Shown: positions 1-8,790, numbered from the stretch's first letter. The stretch: 64,000 nucleotides of DNA from Actinacidiphila yanglinensis (GCF_900107965.1 NZ_FNVU01000005.1:248001-312000), one strand, 5' to 3'. Numbers and translations are program-made. Notes: generated by a model from the sequence alone, not told the origin.

Positions 1-3000
1 TGCCGTACGGGTCGGGTACGGAGAGCGGCGCGGCGGTCGCGGCCGGACCCGAGGCCGCGGCCTTCGGGCTGACGACCGCGGCCAGGTTGCCGTTGACGGT
101 GGTCGGCACGGTGAGCGTGCCGGTCAGCGGCAGGTTCCGCGAGGAGTCGCCGACCAGGATCTGGTAGCTGCCCGCCGCGGTCGTCCAGTTGCTGCCGGAG
201 GTGTTCCAGTAGGCCAGGTCGTGCGTGCTGACCGTGAACGTCAACGTCTGCGACTGGCCCGGGTTGAGCGTGACGCGCTGGTAGCCGCGCAGCTGGTGCA
301 CGGGCTCACCGGTCGATGCCGGGTCCCCCACGTAGAGCTGTGCGACCTCGGTGCCGGCCCGCGATCCGGTGTTGGTGACCGTGGCGTGCACGGTCGCCGT
401 CCCGCCGGACAGCGCGCCGACCTGGAGGTTGCCGAACCCGAAGGTGGTGTACGACAGTCCGTAGCCGAACGGGAAGAGCGGGGTGATGTTCTTCGCGTCG
501 TACCAGCGGTAGCCGACGTCCAGGCCCTCGCTGTACTGCACCTGCCCGTTGGTGCCCGGCCACTGCGCCGGGGTGCTCGCGGGCACGTCGGCCAGCGACT
601 TGGGGAAGGTCACCGGCAGCTTCCCGGACGGGTTGACGTCGCCGAAGATCAGCGCCGCCATCGCCGTGCCGATCTCCTGGCCCGGGTAGAAGCCCTCGAA
701 GACGCCGGCGACCTGGTTCAGCCATGGCATGTTGATCGCCGAGTTGTTGTTGAGCACCACGATGGTGTGCGGGTTGGCCGCGGCCACCTGGGCGATCATG
801 TCGTTGTCGCTGACCGAGCTGCCACCGTTGTTCGGCAGGTCCAGCGTGGTGCTGTCGTGCTCCTCGTTCCCGTAGTTGTCGGACGCGTAGACGACCGCCA
901 CGTCCGAGTTGCGGGCCAGCGTGACCGCCGCGTTGAGGTCGGTCGCGTCGTTGTACTGCACGGTGGTGCCGGTGCCCGCGACCCGGTTCTGCATGCCGGT
1001 GATCGGCCAGACCGTGCCGGAGCTGGTGGTGGTGGCACTGCCGCCGCCGATGGTCTGCACGCCGGCGCCGCCGTCCCAGCCGATCACGGCGATCGACTTG
1101 GTGGTGGCGGTGGACAACGGCAGGATGCCGTTGTTCTTCAGCAGCACCGCGCCCTCCTCGGCGCCCTGGAGCGCGACCTGCTGGTGGGCGGTCGTGGTGA
1201 CCGTCGCCCCGGTCGACCCGCTGGGCGCCTTGTCGAACAGGCCGAAGGCGAAGTACTGGGTGAGCAGCCGGCTGGTCATGGTGTCCAGCGTGGCCTGGCT
1301 GACGGTGCCGTTGGCCACCGCCTGGGCGAGGAAGTCGGCGTAGAAGTACCCGTTGGGCATCTCCACCGTCAGACCCGCGTTGGCGGACTCCTGCGTCGAG
1401 TGCGTGCCGCCCCAGTCGCTGGTGATGAAGCCGCCGAAGTTCGCCTGCTGGTAGAGGCCGACGTTCATCAGCGCCGGGTTCTGGCAGGCGGGCACGTTGT
1501 TGACCACGCTGTAGGCGCACATGGCCGCCGCCGGCGAACCCTGCTGGACCGCCGCCTGGAAGGCGGGCAGGTACAGCTCCTGGAGCGTGCGGTTGTCCAC
1601 GATGACCGTGCCGGCCGGGTTCTCGATGTTGTAGACGGCCACGTGCTTCATCTCGGCCATCACGCCCTGGCTCTGGATGCCCTTGATGTCGGCCGTCGCC
1701 ATCTGCCCGTTGAGGTACGGATCCTCGCCGAACGTCTCGAACGCCCGGCCCCAGCGCGGGTCGCGGACGATGTTCAGCGTCGGGCCGAGCGCCACCTGCG
1801 CGCCCTTGCCGGCGAACTCCGCGCCGATCGCGGCACCGTACTGCTGCTCGAGCGTGGTGTCCCAGGTGGCCGCCGAGGCGTTCGCGGACGGCATCTGGGT
1901 GACACCGCCGAGCCCGTCGCCCACGCCGTGCGGACCGTCCTGCAGCCCGATGGCGGGGATGCACAGTGACGCGATGCCGTTGATGTTGCCGATGTACGGC
2001 GAGGAGTTGTTGTTGCCGTGCAGGATCGACACCTTCTCGGCGTTGGTCATCTCCGCCATCACCTGCGCGACCCGGTCGGACACCGGCGCGGTCGAACCGA
2101 CCCACGGGCAGTCGCCGTTGCCACCGGTCGGCGGGGTGCCGGTGCCGCCCGGGGTGAGGACGGTGAACTCCCAGAGCGAGTAGCCGTACTGCGTCGCGCG
2201 CTGGGTGCCGTACATCCGCACGTAGCGCCCGGTGCCCGTGAAGGACAGGTTCTCCGTCCCCCCTGCGCCGGTCGTGGTGGAGTACACGGTGTTCCACGTG
2301 GAACCGTTGTCCGAGACCTGGATCTGGTACGCCTTCGCGTACGCGGTCTCCCAGGTCAACTGGGCGCCGCAGATGCTCTGCGACGAGCCGAGGTCGACCT
2401 GGACCCACTGCGGGTCGGAGGCCGCACTCGACCACCGGGTGCCCGCGTTGCCGTCGAAGGCCGCTGCCGCGGGCGTGCCGTCGTTCTCGGTGGAGGACGC
2501 GCTGGACGGCTTGCCGAGCGCGGCGTTGGTGTCGCCGCACGACGCGGGCGGGGTGCTCCCGCCTCCGGAGCCGCCGTAGACCTGGAACTCCCAGAGCGAG
2601 TAGCCCCACTGGGTGCCGCGCTGGGTGCCGTACATCCGCACGTAGCGGCCGTTGCCCGTCACGTTCAGGGTCTGGGTGCCGCCGGTGCCGGTGGTGGTGG
2701 AGTAGATCGTCGTCCAGTTGGAGCCGTTGTCCGAGGTCTGGATCGTGAACGCTTTGCCGTACGCCGTCTCCCAGTTGAGCACCACCTGGGTGATGGGCTG
2801 GCTGGAGCCGAGGTCGACCTGGATCCACTGCGGGTCGGACGCGGCGCTCGACCAGCGGGTGCCGGTGTCCCCGTCGACCGCGGCGTTGGCGGTGAAGGCG
2901 TCCTGGACGGAGGAGGCGGTGGCCGGCTTGCCCTGCGAGAGCAGTTGCGGCGCGGCGGCGTGGGAGGAGGTCGGGTTCAGCGAGAGGTACGCCGAGGCGA

Positions 3001-3091
3001 TGAGGACCAGGGCGAGCAGGAGGATTCCCTGCGGTGATCGTCGGAAACGTTTACGGCCCGGGTAAGAGAGCCCGCGTGGGGTGACCCTCAT
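1..3091 (-). CDS. Secreted GH3 family glycosidase with two discoidin domains (C-terminus cut by window edge)
   Basis: Glycoside hydrolase family 3, probably a beta-glucosidase or beta-xylosidase acting outside the cell on plant polysaccharide fragments. About 1030 residues are visible. An Arg-rich N-terminus and hydrophobic stretch (about residues 24-36) form a signal peptide. Two F5/8 type C (discoidin, CBM32-like) domains follow at about 40-170 and 180-310, joined by Gly/Pro linkers. Then come the GH3 N- and C-domains and a fibronectin III-like domain from about residue 930. The SDWGG motif places the catalytic nucleophile at Asp559. The ATG start is preceded by CAGGAG at 8 nt. A LacI-type palindrome lies 80-93 nt upstream. 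The two discoidin domains are nearly identical in stretches of DNA. Exact substrate is not readable from the sequence. Confidence 0.93.
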   Translation of the reverse strand, partial: MRVTPRGLSYPGRKRFRRSPQGILLLALVLIASAYLSLNPTSSHAAAPQLLSQGKPATASSVQDAFTANAAVDGDTGTRWSSAASDPQWIQVDLGSSQPITQVVLNWETAYGKAFTIQTSDNGSNWTTIYSTTTGTGGTQTLNVTGNGRYVRMYGTQRGTQWGYSLWEFQVYGGSGGGSTPPASCGDTNAALGKPSSASSTENDGTPAAAAFDGNAGTRWSSAASDPQWVQVDLGSSQSICGAQLTWETAYAKAYQIQVSDNGSTWNTVYSTTTGAGGTENLSFTGTGRYVRMYGTQRATQYGYSLWEFTVLTPGGTGTPPTGGNGDCPWVGSTAPVSDRVAQVMAEMTNAEKVSILHGNNNSSPYIGNINGIASLCIPAIGLQDGPHGVGDGLGGVTQMPSANASAATWDTTLEQQYGAAIGAEFAGKGAQVALGPTLNIVRDPRWGRAFETFGEDPYLNGQMATADIKGIQSQGVMAEMKHVAVYNIENPAGTVIVDNRTLQELYLPAFQAAVQQGSPAAAMCAYSVVNNVPACQNPALMNVGLYQQANFGGFITSDWGGTHSTQESANAGLTVEMPNGYFYADFLAQAVANGTVSQATLDTMTSRLLTQYFAFGLFDKAPSGSTGATVTTTAHQQVALQGAEEGAVLLKNNGILPLSTATTKSIAVIGWDGGAGVQTIGGGSATTTSSGTVWPITGMQNRVAGTGTTVQYNDATDLNAAVTLARNSDVAVVYASDNYGNEEHDSTTLDLPNNGGSSVSDNDMIAQVAAANPHTIVVLNNNSAINMPWLNQVAGVFEGFYPGQEIGTAMAALIFGDVNPSGKLPVTFPKSLADVPASTPAQWPGTNGQVQYSEGLDVGYRWYDAKNITPLFPFGYGLSYTTFGFGNLQVGALSGGTATVHATVTNTGSRAGTEVAQLYVGDPASTGEPVHQLRGYQRVTLNPGQSQTLTFTVSTHDLAYWNTSGSNWTTAAGSYQILVGDSSRNLPLTGTLTVPTTVNGNLAAVVSPKAAASGPAATAAPLSVPDPYG
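2291..2304. other. parS-like ParB site, inside GH3 gene
   Basis: Perfect 14-bp palindrome GTTCCACGTGGAAC within the coding sequence of the second discoidin domain. It differs from the Streptomyces parS GTTTCACGTGGAAC at one position. Intragenic location argues against a promoter role. Confidence 0.6.
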
Positions 3092-3170
3092 GTGTGTACT
3101 CCTGAATGTCGGGTTGCTACCTGCGAGTTGGGGGGACCGACAGATGGTGCGGAGCCGGAGAGCGAAATGC

Positions 3171-3184
3171 TGAGAGCGCTCTCT
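3171..3184. promoter_or_regulatory. CebR/LacI-type operator upstream of the GH3 gene
   Basis: TGAGAGCGCTCTCT holds the perfect 12-bp palindrome GAGAGCGCTCTC (3172-3183). It closely resembles the CebR box TGGGAGCGCTCCCA, which represses cellulose/cellobiose utilisation genes in Streptomyces until cellobiose or cellotriose binds CebR. It sits 80-93 nt before the GH3 start codon, a suitable place for repression. Assignment to CebR rather than another LacI protein is inference. Confidence 0.7.
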
Positions 3185-3312
3185 GGCCGTCGCGATGGTC
3201 ACGCCCATCCATGGGGGGTGTCAACCTTTCTGACAAGGCCGGCCGGGGGAAACCGCTTGCTCCTCCTGGTAGTTGACCGGGAAGCGCGTAGGCGTGGTGA
3301 GAGGCTGGGGTC

Positions 3313-4248
3313 ATGGACGACACGCACGAGGCACCCGGCGGCGCGGCCGGCGATCCACCCGAGGACGGGGCGGACCGCGGCCGGGCGGAGCGGATCAAGG
3401 TCGAACTGGAGGGCGTCCCGGCCACGCTGCTGTGGAACCTGGCCAACCGAGCGGCCGAGGCGCGGCGCCCGCCCGGGAACCGGCTGCTGGACGACCCGCA
3501 CGCCGTGGACCTGGTGGACCGGATCGACTACCCCTTCGAGCGCTTCGGCAGCGGCATCATGGCGCAGTGGCATGCCCTGCGGGTGCGCGCCTTCGACGAC
3601 GAGGTGAGCCGGTTCCTCGCCGAGTACCCCGGCGGCACCGTCGTCGCACTGGGCGAGGGCCTGGAGACGCAGTTCTGGCGGGTGGACGACGGCCGCGTGC
3701 GCTGGCTGACCGTCGATCTGCCCGAGACGGTCGCGGTGCGCTCCACCCTGCTGCCCGACGACCCGCCGCGCCGCCGCACCGTGGCCCGCTCGGCGCTCGA
3801 CCTGGAGTGGATGGACGAGATCACCGAGGACGACGTGGCCAAGGGCGTCCTCGTCACCGCGCAGGGGCTGTTGATGTACCTGCCCGAGCGCGAGGCCAAG
3901 GGACTGATCGCCGCGTGCGCGGAGCGCTTCCCCGGCGGCTGGTTCCTGTTCGACGCGCTGCCGCGCGCGCAGGTCGCGCAGAACCAGGCGGGCCGGATGG
4001 ACGCGCGCGACGGCAGCTACCGTGCGCCGCGCTGGCAGTGGGGGATGGACTACCGGGAATACCCCAAGGTCGCGTCCGCGTCGCCGCTGATCACCTCGGT
4101 CCGCAGCCTGCCGCTGGCGCGCGGCCGGGGCCTGTACGCGATCGCGCCGGTCTCCCACCGCATTCCCGGGGTACGGTCGATGCGGATGTCGATCATCTCG
4201 GTCCGCTTCGGCGCGGCCGGCCAACGCAGGCAGGACGCGGACGGGTAG
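3313..4248 (+). CDS. Class I SAM-dependent O-methyltransferase, TcmP/leucine carboxyl methyltransferase family
   Basis: 311-residue soluble protein. The SAM-binding region has the family pattern VVALGEGLETQFWR (about residues 110-123), followed by the acidic VDLPE strand and the late TAQGLLMYLPE motif typical of LCM/TcmP (PF04072) methyltransferases. Relatives methylate carboxyl or hydroxyl groups, for example in aromatic polyketide pathways, but no polyketide genes are nearby, so the substrate is unknown. The ATG at 3313 has only a weak GAGG upstream. It is divergent from the GH3 gene and followed after about 100 nt by a serine hydrolase gene on the same strand. Confidence 0.85.
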   Translation: MDDTHEAPGGAAGDPPEDGADRGRAERIKVELEGVPATLLWNLANRAAEARRPPGNRLLDDPHAVDLVDRIDYPFERFGSGIMAQWHALRVRAFDDEVSRFLAEYPGGTVVALGEGLETQFWRVDDGRVRWLTVDLPETVAVRSTLLPDDPPRRRTVARSALDLEWMDEITEDDVAKGVLVTAQGLLMYLPEREAKGLIAACAERFPGGWFLFDALPRAQVAQNQAGRMDARDGSYRAPRWQWGMDYREYPKVASASPLITSVRSLPLARGRGLYAIAPVSHRIPGVRSMRMSIISVRFGAAGQRRQDADG

Positions 4249-4351
4249 CGGCGCCGCGCCGGCGTACCGCCCATGGCGGTACCTCCGGTGGCGCCGCCGG
4301 CCGTGCGCACGGTGCCGGGTCCGCGGACCCGGGAGAAGGGCAGGGGGGCGC

Positions 4352-5737
4352 GTGACCATCGCAACCGACTCTCCGCAGGAGTACGACGGCGGGCTGCTGC
4401 CCGCCACGGCCCGGGCACTCATGCACCGCCTGGCGGTGGAGCAGTCCCGGGGGCGGGCCCCGTCGGTGGTCGGCGGGGTGGTCCGGGACGGGGCGCTGGT
4501 GTGGAGCGGTTCGCGCAGCATGATCGACGGTCATGCTCCGGACACCGACATCCAGTACCGGATCGGTTCGCTGACCAAGTCCTTCGTGGCCGTGCTGGTG
4601 ATGAGGCTGCGCGACGAGGGTCGGCTGGCGCTCACCGACCCGTTGGAGCAGCACCTGCCGGGCACCTCGGTGGGCGGGGTGACGATCGGTCAACTCCTCG
4701 CGCACACCTCGGGGATCGCCTCCGAGACGCCCAGCCCCTGGTGGGAGCGCACTCCGGGCGATCTGCGACCCGAAGTGGCCGATGTACTCGGTGCCGCGCC
4801 GGTGAAGCACCCGGCGGGGCGCCGGCACCACTACTCCAACCCCGGCTTCGCCCTGCTGGGCGCCGTGGTGGCGCGGCTGCGCGGCAAGCCGTGGGACGTG
4901 GTGCTCCAGGAGGAGGTGCTGGACCCGCTGGGGATGTCCCGGACCAGCCTCCAGCCGCGGCCGCCGGCCGCGGGCGGGTTCGCCGTGCACCCGTGGGCGG
5001 ACGTGATGGTGCCGGAGGCCGTCCAGCAGACCGGTGTGATGGCGCCGGCCGGTGAACTCTGGTCGACGGTGGCCGATCTGGCCCGCTGGGCGGCGTTCCT
5101 GGCCCGCGGCCAGGAGGGAGTGCTGGCCGCGGCGACGGTGGCGGACATGCGCGAGCCGGCCGCGCCCGGCGACGCGAGCGCCCCGGACGCGGGGTACGGC
5201 CTCGGAATCCAGATCCTGCGGCACCGCGGGCGCACCCTGATCGGCCACACCGGTTCCATGCCGGGCTTCCTGGCGACGGTGTGGGTCAGCATCGAGGACC
5301 GGCTGGGCGCGATCACGCTGGCGAACTGCACGTCCGGGCCTTCGGTGAGCACCCTCGCGGCCGAACTCCTGGCGATCACCGCCGACGCCGAACCCGTCTT
5401 CCCGGAACCATGGCGGCCGGCCGACTCCCTCGACCCGGCCCTGCTCGAGCTGGCGGGGCCCTGGTACTGGGGCACCAACTCCTACGGGCTGCGGGTGCGC
5501 GCCTCGGGCGACCTGGACCTGGGGCCGCTGACCGGCCAGGGCCGTGGGACACGGTTCCACGTGGAACCGGACGGCACCTGGACCGGCCGCGAGGGGTACT
5601 ACGCGGGCGAGACGCTCCGGGTGGTGCGCCGGCCGGACGGCACGCTCAGCCATCTGGACCTGGGCTCCTTCGTCTTCACACGCGCGCCGTACGACCCGAA
5701 CGCCCCGGTGCCGGGCGGGTTCCCGGGCTGGAGCTGA
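4352..5737 (+). CDS. Serine hydrolase, class C beta-lactamase/DD-peptidase fold
   Basis: 461 residues. The beta-lactamase-related (PF00144) domain fills about residues 20-330: the SxxK motif is in RIGSLTKSF (nucleophile Ser), the YxN motif in HHYSNPGF, and the third motif is HTG in IGHTGSMPG. A lipocalin-like C-terminal half with no recognised active site follows. No signal peptide is evident, so it is likely cytoplasmic. The GTG start is preceded by GGGAGAAGGGCAGGGG. Its 3' end overlaps the convergent MFS gene by 62 nt and contains a parS-like palindrome. Family members are esterases, D-aminopeptidases or peptidases; the substrate cannot be told. Confidence 0.88.
   Translation: MTIATDSPQEYDGGLLPATARALMHRLAVEQSRGRAPSVVGGVVRDGALVWSGSRSMIDGHAPDTDIQYRIGSLTKSFVAVLVMRLRDEGRLALTDPLEQHLPGTSVGGVTIGQLLAHTSGIASETPSPWWERTPGDLRPEVADVLGAAPVKHPAGRRHHYSNPGFALLGAVVARLRGKPWDVVLQEEVLDPLGMSRTSLQPRPPAAGGFAVHPWADVMVPEAVQQTGVMAPAGELWSTVADLARWAAFLARGQEGVLAAATVADMREPAAPGDASAPDAGYGLGIQILRHRGRTLIGHTGSMPGFLATVWVSIEDRLGAITLANCTSGPSVSTLAAELLAITADAEPVFPEPWRPADSLDPALLELAGPWYWGTNSYGLRVRASGDLDLGPLTGQGRGTRFHVEPDGTWTGREGYYAGETLRVVRRPDGTLSHLDLGSFVFTRAPYDPNAPVPGGFPGWS
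5554..5567. other. parS-like ParB site, inside serine hydrolase gene
   Basis: Perfect palindrome GTTCCACGTGGAAC inside a coding region near the 3' end of the serine hydrolase gene. Same 14-mer as at 2291, 8027 and 18108. Confidence 0.6.
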
Positions 5738-7280
5738 CGGCCGGGCCGTCCGCGTCCTGCTCGCCCGCCGTCGTGAGGTCCCCCGCCGTGCGTCCCGCCG
5801 GGGTGCGCAACAGCACCCCGGCGAGGAGGGCCGCGGCGACGAGCAGCCCTGCGGCGACCACGAAGGCCAGGTGGTAGCCGTCGGCGAGCGCCGCGGTCGC
5901 GGACCGGCCGGCGGCGAGCCGGTGGTCGGTGCGGGTGCCGGCGATGGACGCCAGCGTCGCCAGCCCCAGCGCGCCGCCGATCTGCTGCGCGGTGTTGAAC
6001 ACCCCTGAGATCAGGCCGGAGTCGGCCGGACCGGCCTCCGCCATGCCGAGCGTCAGCAGCGACGGCATGGTCAGCCCGAACGCCACCCCCATCAGCACGA
6101 TCGGCGGCAGGATGTCGGCCACGTACGAGGCATGGCCGCCCGAGGGGGTGCGAGCCAGCAGCAGGAAGCCGCCCGCGAAGAGCACCAGGCTCGGCAGGAG
6201 CACGGCGCGCTGTCCGAAGCGGGCGCCGAGGCGGGCGGACAGACCCAGCGACATCACGCCGATCACCACCCCGGTGGGCGCCAGCGACAGCCCGATCTCC
6301 AGCGGGTCGTAGCCGAGTACGTGCTGGAGGTACAGCGAGGTCATGAACTGGAAGCCGAACCCGCCGGCAATCACCAGCACCTGGACGGCGTTCGCGCCCG
6401 CCACGATCCGGGACCGGAAGATCCGCAGCGGCATCAGCGGCTGAGCGGCCCGGGCCTGGCGAATCAGGAAGGCGGCGAGCAGCACGAGGGCCGCGGCGCC
6501 GAACCCGGCGGTGGAGCCCGAAGTCCAGCCGCGATCGGTGGTCTTGACGATGGTGTAGACCCCGAGCATCAGGGCGGCGGTGACCAGCACCGCACCGGAC
6601 ACGTCGACCCCGCGCAGCCCGCGGTCGGGCTCGGCCTGGTGGGAACCGGCGGCCCCGGCCGGGCGGTCATCCGGCAGCAGTCGCAGGCTCAGCACCGTGG
6701 CGGCCAGGCCGATCGGCAGGTTGACGAAGAAGATCCAGTGCCAGTTGATCGCCTGGGTGAGGATGCCGCCGGCCAGCAGGCCGAGGACCCCGCCCGCGGA
6801 CTGGGTGAAGCTGTAGATGCCCATCGCCCGGGCCCGGCCGTGCGGGTCGGGGTAGAGGGCGAGGACCATGCCGAGCGCGACCGCCGAGACCATCGCCCCG
6901 GCGGCGCCCTGCACGAAGCGGGCGGCGATCAGGAGGCCGGCGGAGTCCGCGATCCCGCACAGGAACGAGGCGAGAGTGAAGGCGGCGAGCCCTCCGACCA
7001 GGACGCGACGCCGGCCGAGCAGGTCGCCGAGCCGGCCGGAGAGCAGCAGCAGGCCGGCGAAGGCGATCAGGTAGGCGTTCACCACCCAGGCGAGGTTGGC
7101 CTGGGAGAAGCCGAGGTCACGCTGGATGGACGGCAGCGCCACGTTCACGATGGTGCCGTCGAGGATGATCATCAGGGTGCCGGCGCTGAGGACGGCGAGC
7201 GCCGCTCCCCGCGATCTGACGGCCGACGAGCCCGGGGAGCCCGGGGATGCGGAGCGGTCCGGGGAATCGAGGACTGGCAT
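5676..7280 (-). CDS. MFS drug exporter, DHA2 (EmrB/QacA) family
   Basis: 534 residues with about 14 hydrophobic segments, the layout of DHA2 proton-antiport exporters. The cytoplasmic loop after TM2 has motif A as GRLGDLLGRRRVLVGG, and the N-terminal TM region carries IILDGTIVNVALPSIQRDLG, the usual DHA2 signature. The ATG at 7280 follows an AGGAGG at 7 nt. A MarR gene lies just upstream on the same strand, with a perfect inverted repeat in the gap, so the exporter is probably repressed by that MarR and induced by an exported or toxic compound. The C-terminal tail (about 50 residues) is disordered and overlaps the convergent hydrolase gene. Confidence 0.93.
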   Translation of the reverse strand: MPVLDSPDRSASPGSPGSSAVRSRGAALAVLSAGTLMIILDGTIVNVALPSIQRDLGFSQANLAWVVNAYLIAFAGLLLLSGRLGDLLGRRRVLVGGLAAFTLASFLCGIADSAGLLIAARFVQGAAGAMVSAVALGMVLALYPDPHGRARAMGIYSFTQSAGGVLGLLAGGILTQAINWHWIFFVNLPIGLAATVLSLRLLPDDRPAGAAGSHQAEPDRGLRGVDVSGAVLVTAALMLGVYTIVKTTDRGWTSGSTAGFGAAALVLLAAFLIRQARAAQPLMPLRIFRSRIVAGANAVQVLVIAGGFGFQFMTSLYLQHVLGYDPLEIGLSLAPTGVVIGVMSLGLSARLGARFGQRAVLLPSLVLFAGGFLLLARTPSGGHASYVADILPPIVLMGVAFGLTMPSLLTLGMAEAGPADSGLISGVFNTAQQIGGALGLATLASIAGTRTDHRLAAGRSATAALADGYHLAFVVAAGLLVAAALLAGVLLRTPAGRTAGDLTTAGEQDADGPAVSSSPGTRPAPGRSGRTARV

Positions 7281-7324
7281 GGGGTCGCCTCCTGGCGGAT
7301 GGGTGAGCCAGGAACGACCGTAGC

Positions 7325-7348
7325 AGATAGTTTTGTTGAGGACTATCT
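7325..7348. promoter_or_regulatory. Inverted repeat between marR-type gene and exporter, candidate MarR operator
   Basis: AGATAGT (7325-7331) and ACTATCT (7342-7348) form a perfect 7-bp inverted repeat with a 10-nt AT-rich spacer, 45 nt before the exporter start. AT-rich palindromes of this size are typical MarR binding sites. Binding is inferred. Confidence 0.6.
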
Positions 7349-7440
7349 TTTACGGGCCTACTTGGTGTGAGGGCCTCCGTGCCGCCGAAACCCCTTGCTT
7401 CCAGGGCTCCTTGCTTCCGGTGCTGCGGCCCGGCCGGGGT

Positions 7441-7944
7441 TCACTTGCGGGACTGTCGCGGACGCCGCACCCCCTGGCTTCCGTCCGGGCAGTCGACGGG
7501 ATCGGCGAGGTGTCCGGTGGCCAGCCGGTTCAGCGCGGCGACGAAGGTGGCCCGCTCCTGCTCGGGCAGCGCGCCGAGCACGTCCGCGTGCACGCGGTCG
7601 ACGATGCCCTGGCCGGTGGACGCGACCTGCTCACCCTTCGGCGTGACCTTGATGATCCGGGCGCGCCGGTCGTGCGCCGAGGGCACGCGCGCGGCCAGTC
7701 CGTCCCGTTCCAGCTGGTCGACGGTGACCACCATCGTGGTCTTGTCCAGGTCGGACAGCTCCGCGATCTGGGCCTGGGTCCGCTCGGCCTGGGCGGCGTG
7801 GGCGAGTACGCAGTGTGCGCGCGGTGACATCCCGATCTCCGCGAGGGCGGCCGTCATCCGCGTGGCCAGCACGTGGGCGGTGTGCTGGAGCAGGAAGGAG
7901 ACGTCCGTGGTCATCGTGGGTGTGGGCGCGGTCTCGACGGTCAT
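7441..7944 (-). CDS. MarR family transcriptional regulator
   Basis: 167 residues with a winged helix-turn-helix of MarR type. The recognition region is TQAQIAELSDLDKTTMVVTV (about 69-88) and the wing contains DRRARIIKVTPKGEQ. It most likely represses itself and the downstream DHA2 exporter, releasing DNA when a ligand binds. I chose the ATG at 7944: a -10-like TACCCT lies exactly 6 nt upstream with no ribosome site, so the mRNA is probably leaderless. Longer reading is possible upstream but would cross the promoter palindromes. Confidence 0.9.
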   Translation of the reverse strand: MTVETAPTPTMTTDVSFLLQHTAHVLATRMTAALAEIGMSPRAHCVLAHAAQAERTQAQIAELSDLDKTTMVVTVDQLERDGLAARVPSAHDRRARIIKVTPKGEQVASTGQGIVDRVHADVLGALPEQERATFVAALNRLATGHLADPVDCPDGSQGVRRPRQSRK

Positions 7945-7950
7945 GTGTCG

Positions 7951-7998
7951 AGGGTAGCAAAATAGGTCAGCTACGGGATTGTTTGGTGGTGGACCTAT
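7951..7998. promoter_or_regulatory. marR promoter with overlapping inverted repeats
   Basis: On the minus strand the -10-like TACCCT occupies 7956-7951, 6 nt before the marR ATG. Two inverted repeats cover the promoter: GTAGC (7954-7958)/GCTAC (7970-7974) and ATAGGTC (7962-7968)/GACCTAT (7992-7998). This is a likely autoregulation site. Confidence 0.5.
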
Positions 7999-8026
7999 AT
8001 TCGGCCGATGGGCGGTCACGGCGAGT

Positions 8027-8040
8027 GTTCCACGTGGAAC
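8027..8040. other. parS-like ParB site, intergenic
   Basis: Perfect palindrome GTTCCACGTGGAAC between the marR promoter and the HAD phosphatase gene. Confidence 0.62.
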
Positions 8041-8154
8041 ACTGGGCCTGTCCGTCGCGCTGACTGGAAGGCGTGCCCGCGGGCGGGGGAGGGCCCGGCG
8101 CGGGGATCGGAACGAACCGGACCCGGTCGGGGCCGCGAGCGAGGAGGGACCAGG

Positions 8155-8790
8155 ATGGCGCGACTGCACATCTTCGACATGGATGGCACGCTGTTGCCCG
8201 GCACGTCCGCCAGCATGGAGATCGCCCGCCGGATCGACAGGGTTAGCGAGTTCCGGGAACTGGATGCGGCACTCGTCCACGGCGAGATCGACTCGTACGA
8301 CTACGCGCGGCGGGCCTACCGGATGTGGTCCGCGCTCACCGAGCACCATGTGGCCGGTGCCTTCGCGGAGGCGCCCTGGCTGACCGGCATACGTGAGGTC
8401 TGGGCCGACATCACCGCACGCGGTGACCACTGCGCGGTGATCTCGCTCTCCCCCGACTTCTTCGTGACCCGGCTGCGCACCTGGGGCGTGCACCACGCCC
8501 GCGCCTCGGTCTTCCCCGCCTTCCCCTTCGCACCAGGTGCCGTCCTCGACCCGTCCGGGGTCCTGATGCCCGAGTCGAAGGTGGCGATCGCCGACGAGCT
8601 CTGCGCCCACTACGGGGTCGGCCGCGCCGACTGCGTGGCCTACGGCGACTCGCTGTCGGACACGAAGCTGTTCGGAGTGGTGCCCGTCTCCGTCGCGGTC
8701 AACGGCGACGACCATGTGAGCGGCCTGGCCACCCACGCGTACACCGGCGGCGACCTGCGCGAGGCGTACGCCCTGGTCACCGACTCCTGA
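8155..8790 (+). CDS. HAD-superfamily phosphatase (SerB-like, HAD-IB type)
   Basis: 211 residues. The nucleophile motif I is FDMDGTL at residues 6-12 (first Asp attacks phosphate), motif II Ser lies in AVISLSPDF, the motif III Lys in PESKVAIADE, and motif IV is AYGDSLSD. Domain layout matches phosphoserine phosphatase-like HAD-IB enzymes, which dephosphorylate small molecules in the cytoplasm; the substrate is not defined. ATG at 8155 has GAGGAGGGA upstream at 5 nt. Stands alone between the MarR gene and a convergent Nudix gene. Confidence 0.88.
   Translation: MARLHIFDMDGTLLPGTSASMEIARRIDRVSEFRELDAALVHGEIDSYDYARRAYRMWSALTEHHVAGAFAEAPWLTGIREVWADITARGDHCAVISLSPDFFVTRLRTWGVHHARASVFPAFPFAPGAVLDPSGVLMPESKVAIADELCAHYGVGRADCVAYGDSLSDTKLFGVVPVSVAVNGDDHVSGLATHAYTGGDLREAYALVTDS

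Noticed and set aside
221..3037. Long open frames on both strands of the GH3 gene
   Set aside because: They are frame shadows produced by high GC; the GH3 frame alone has domain structure and a ribosome site.
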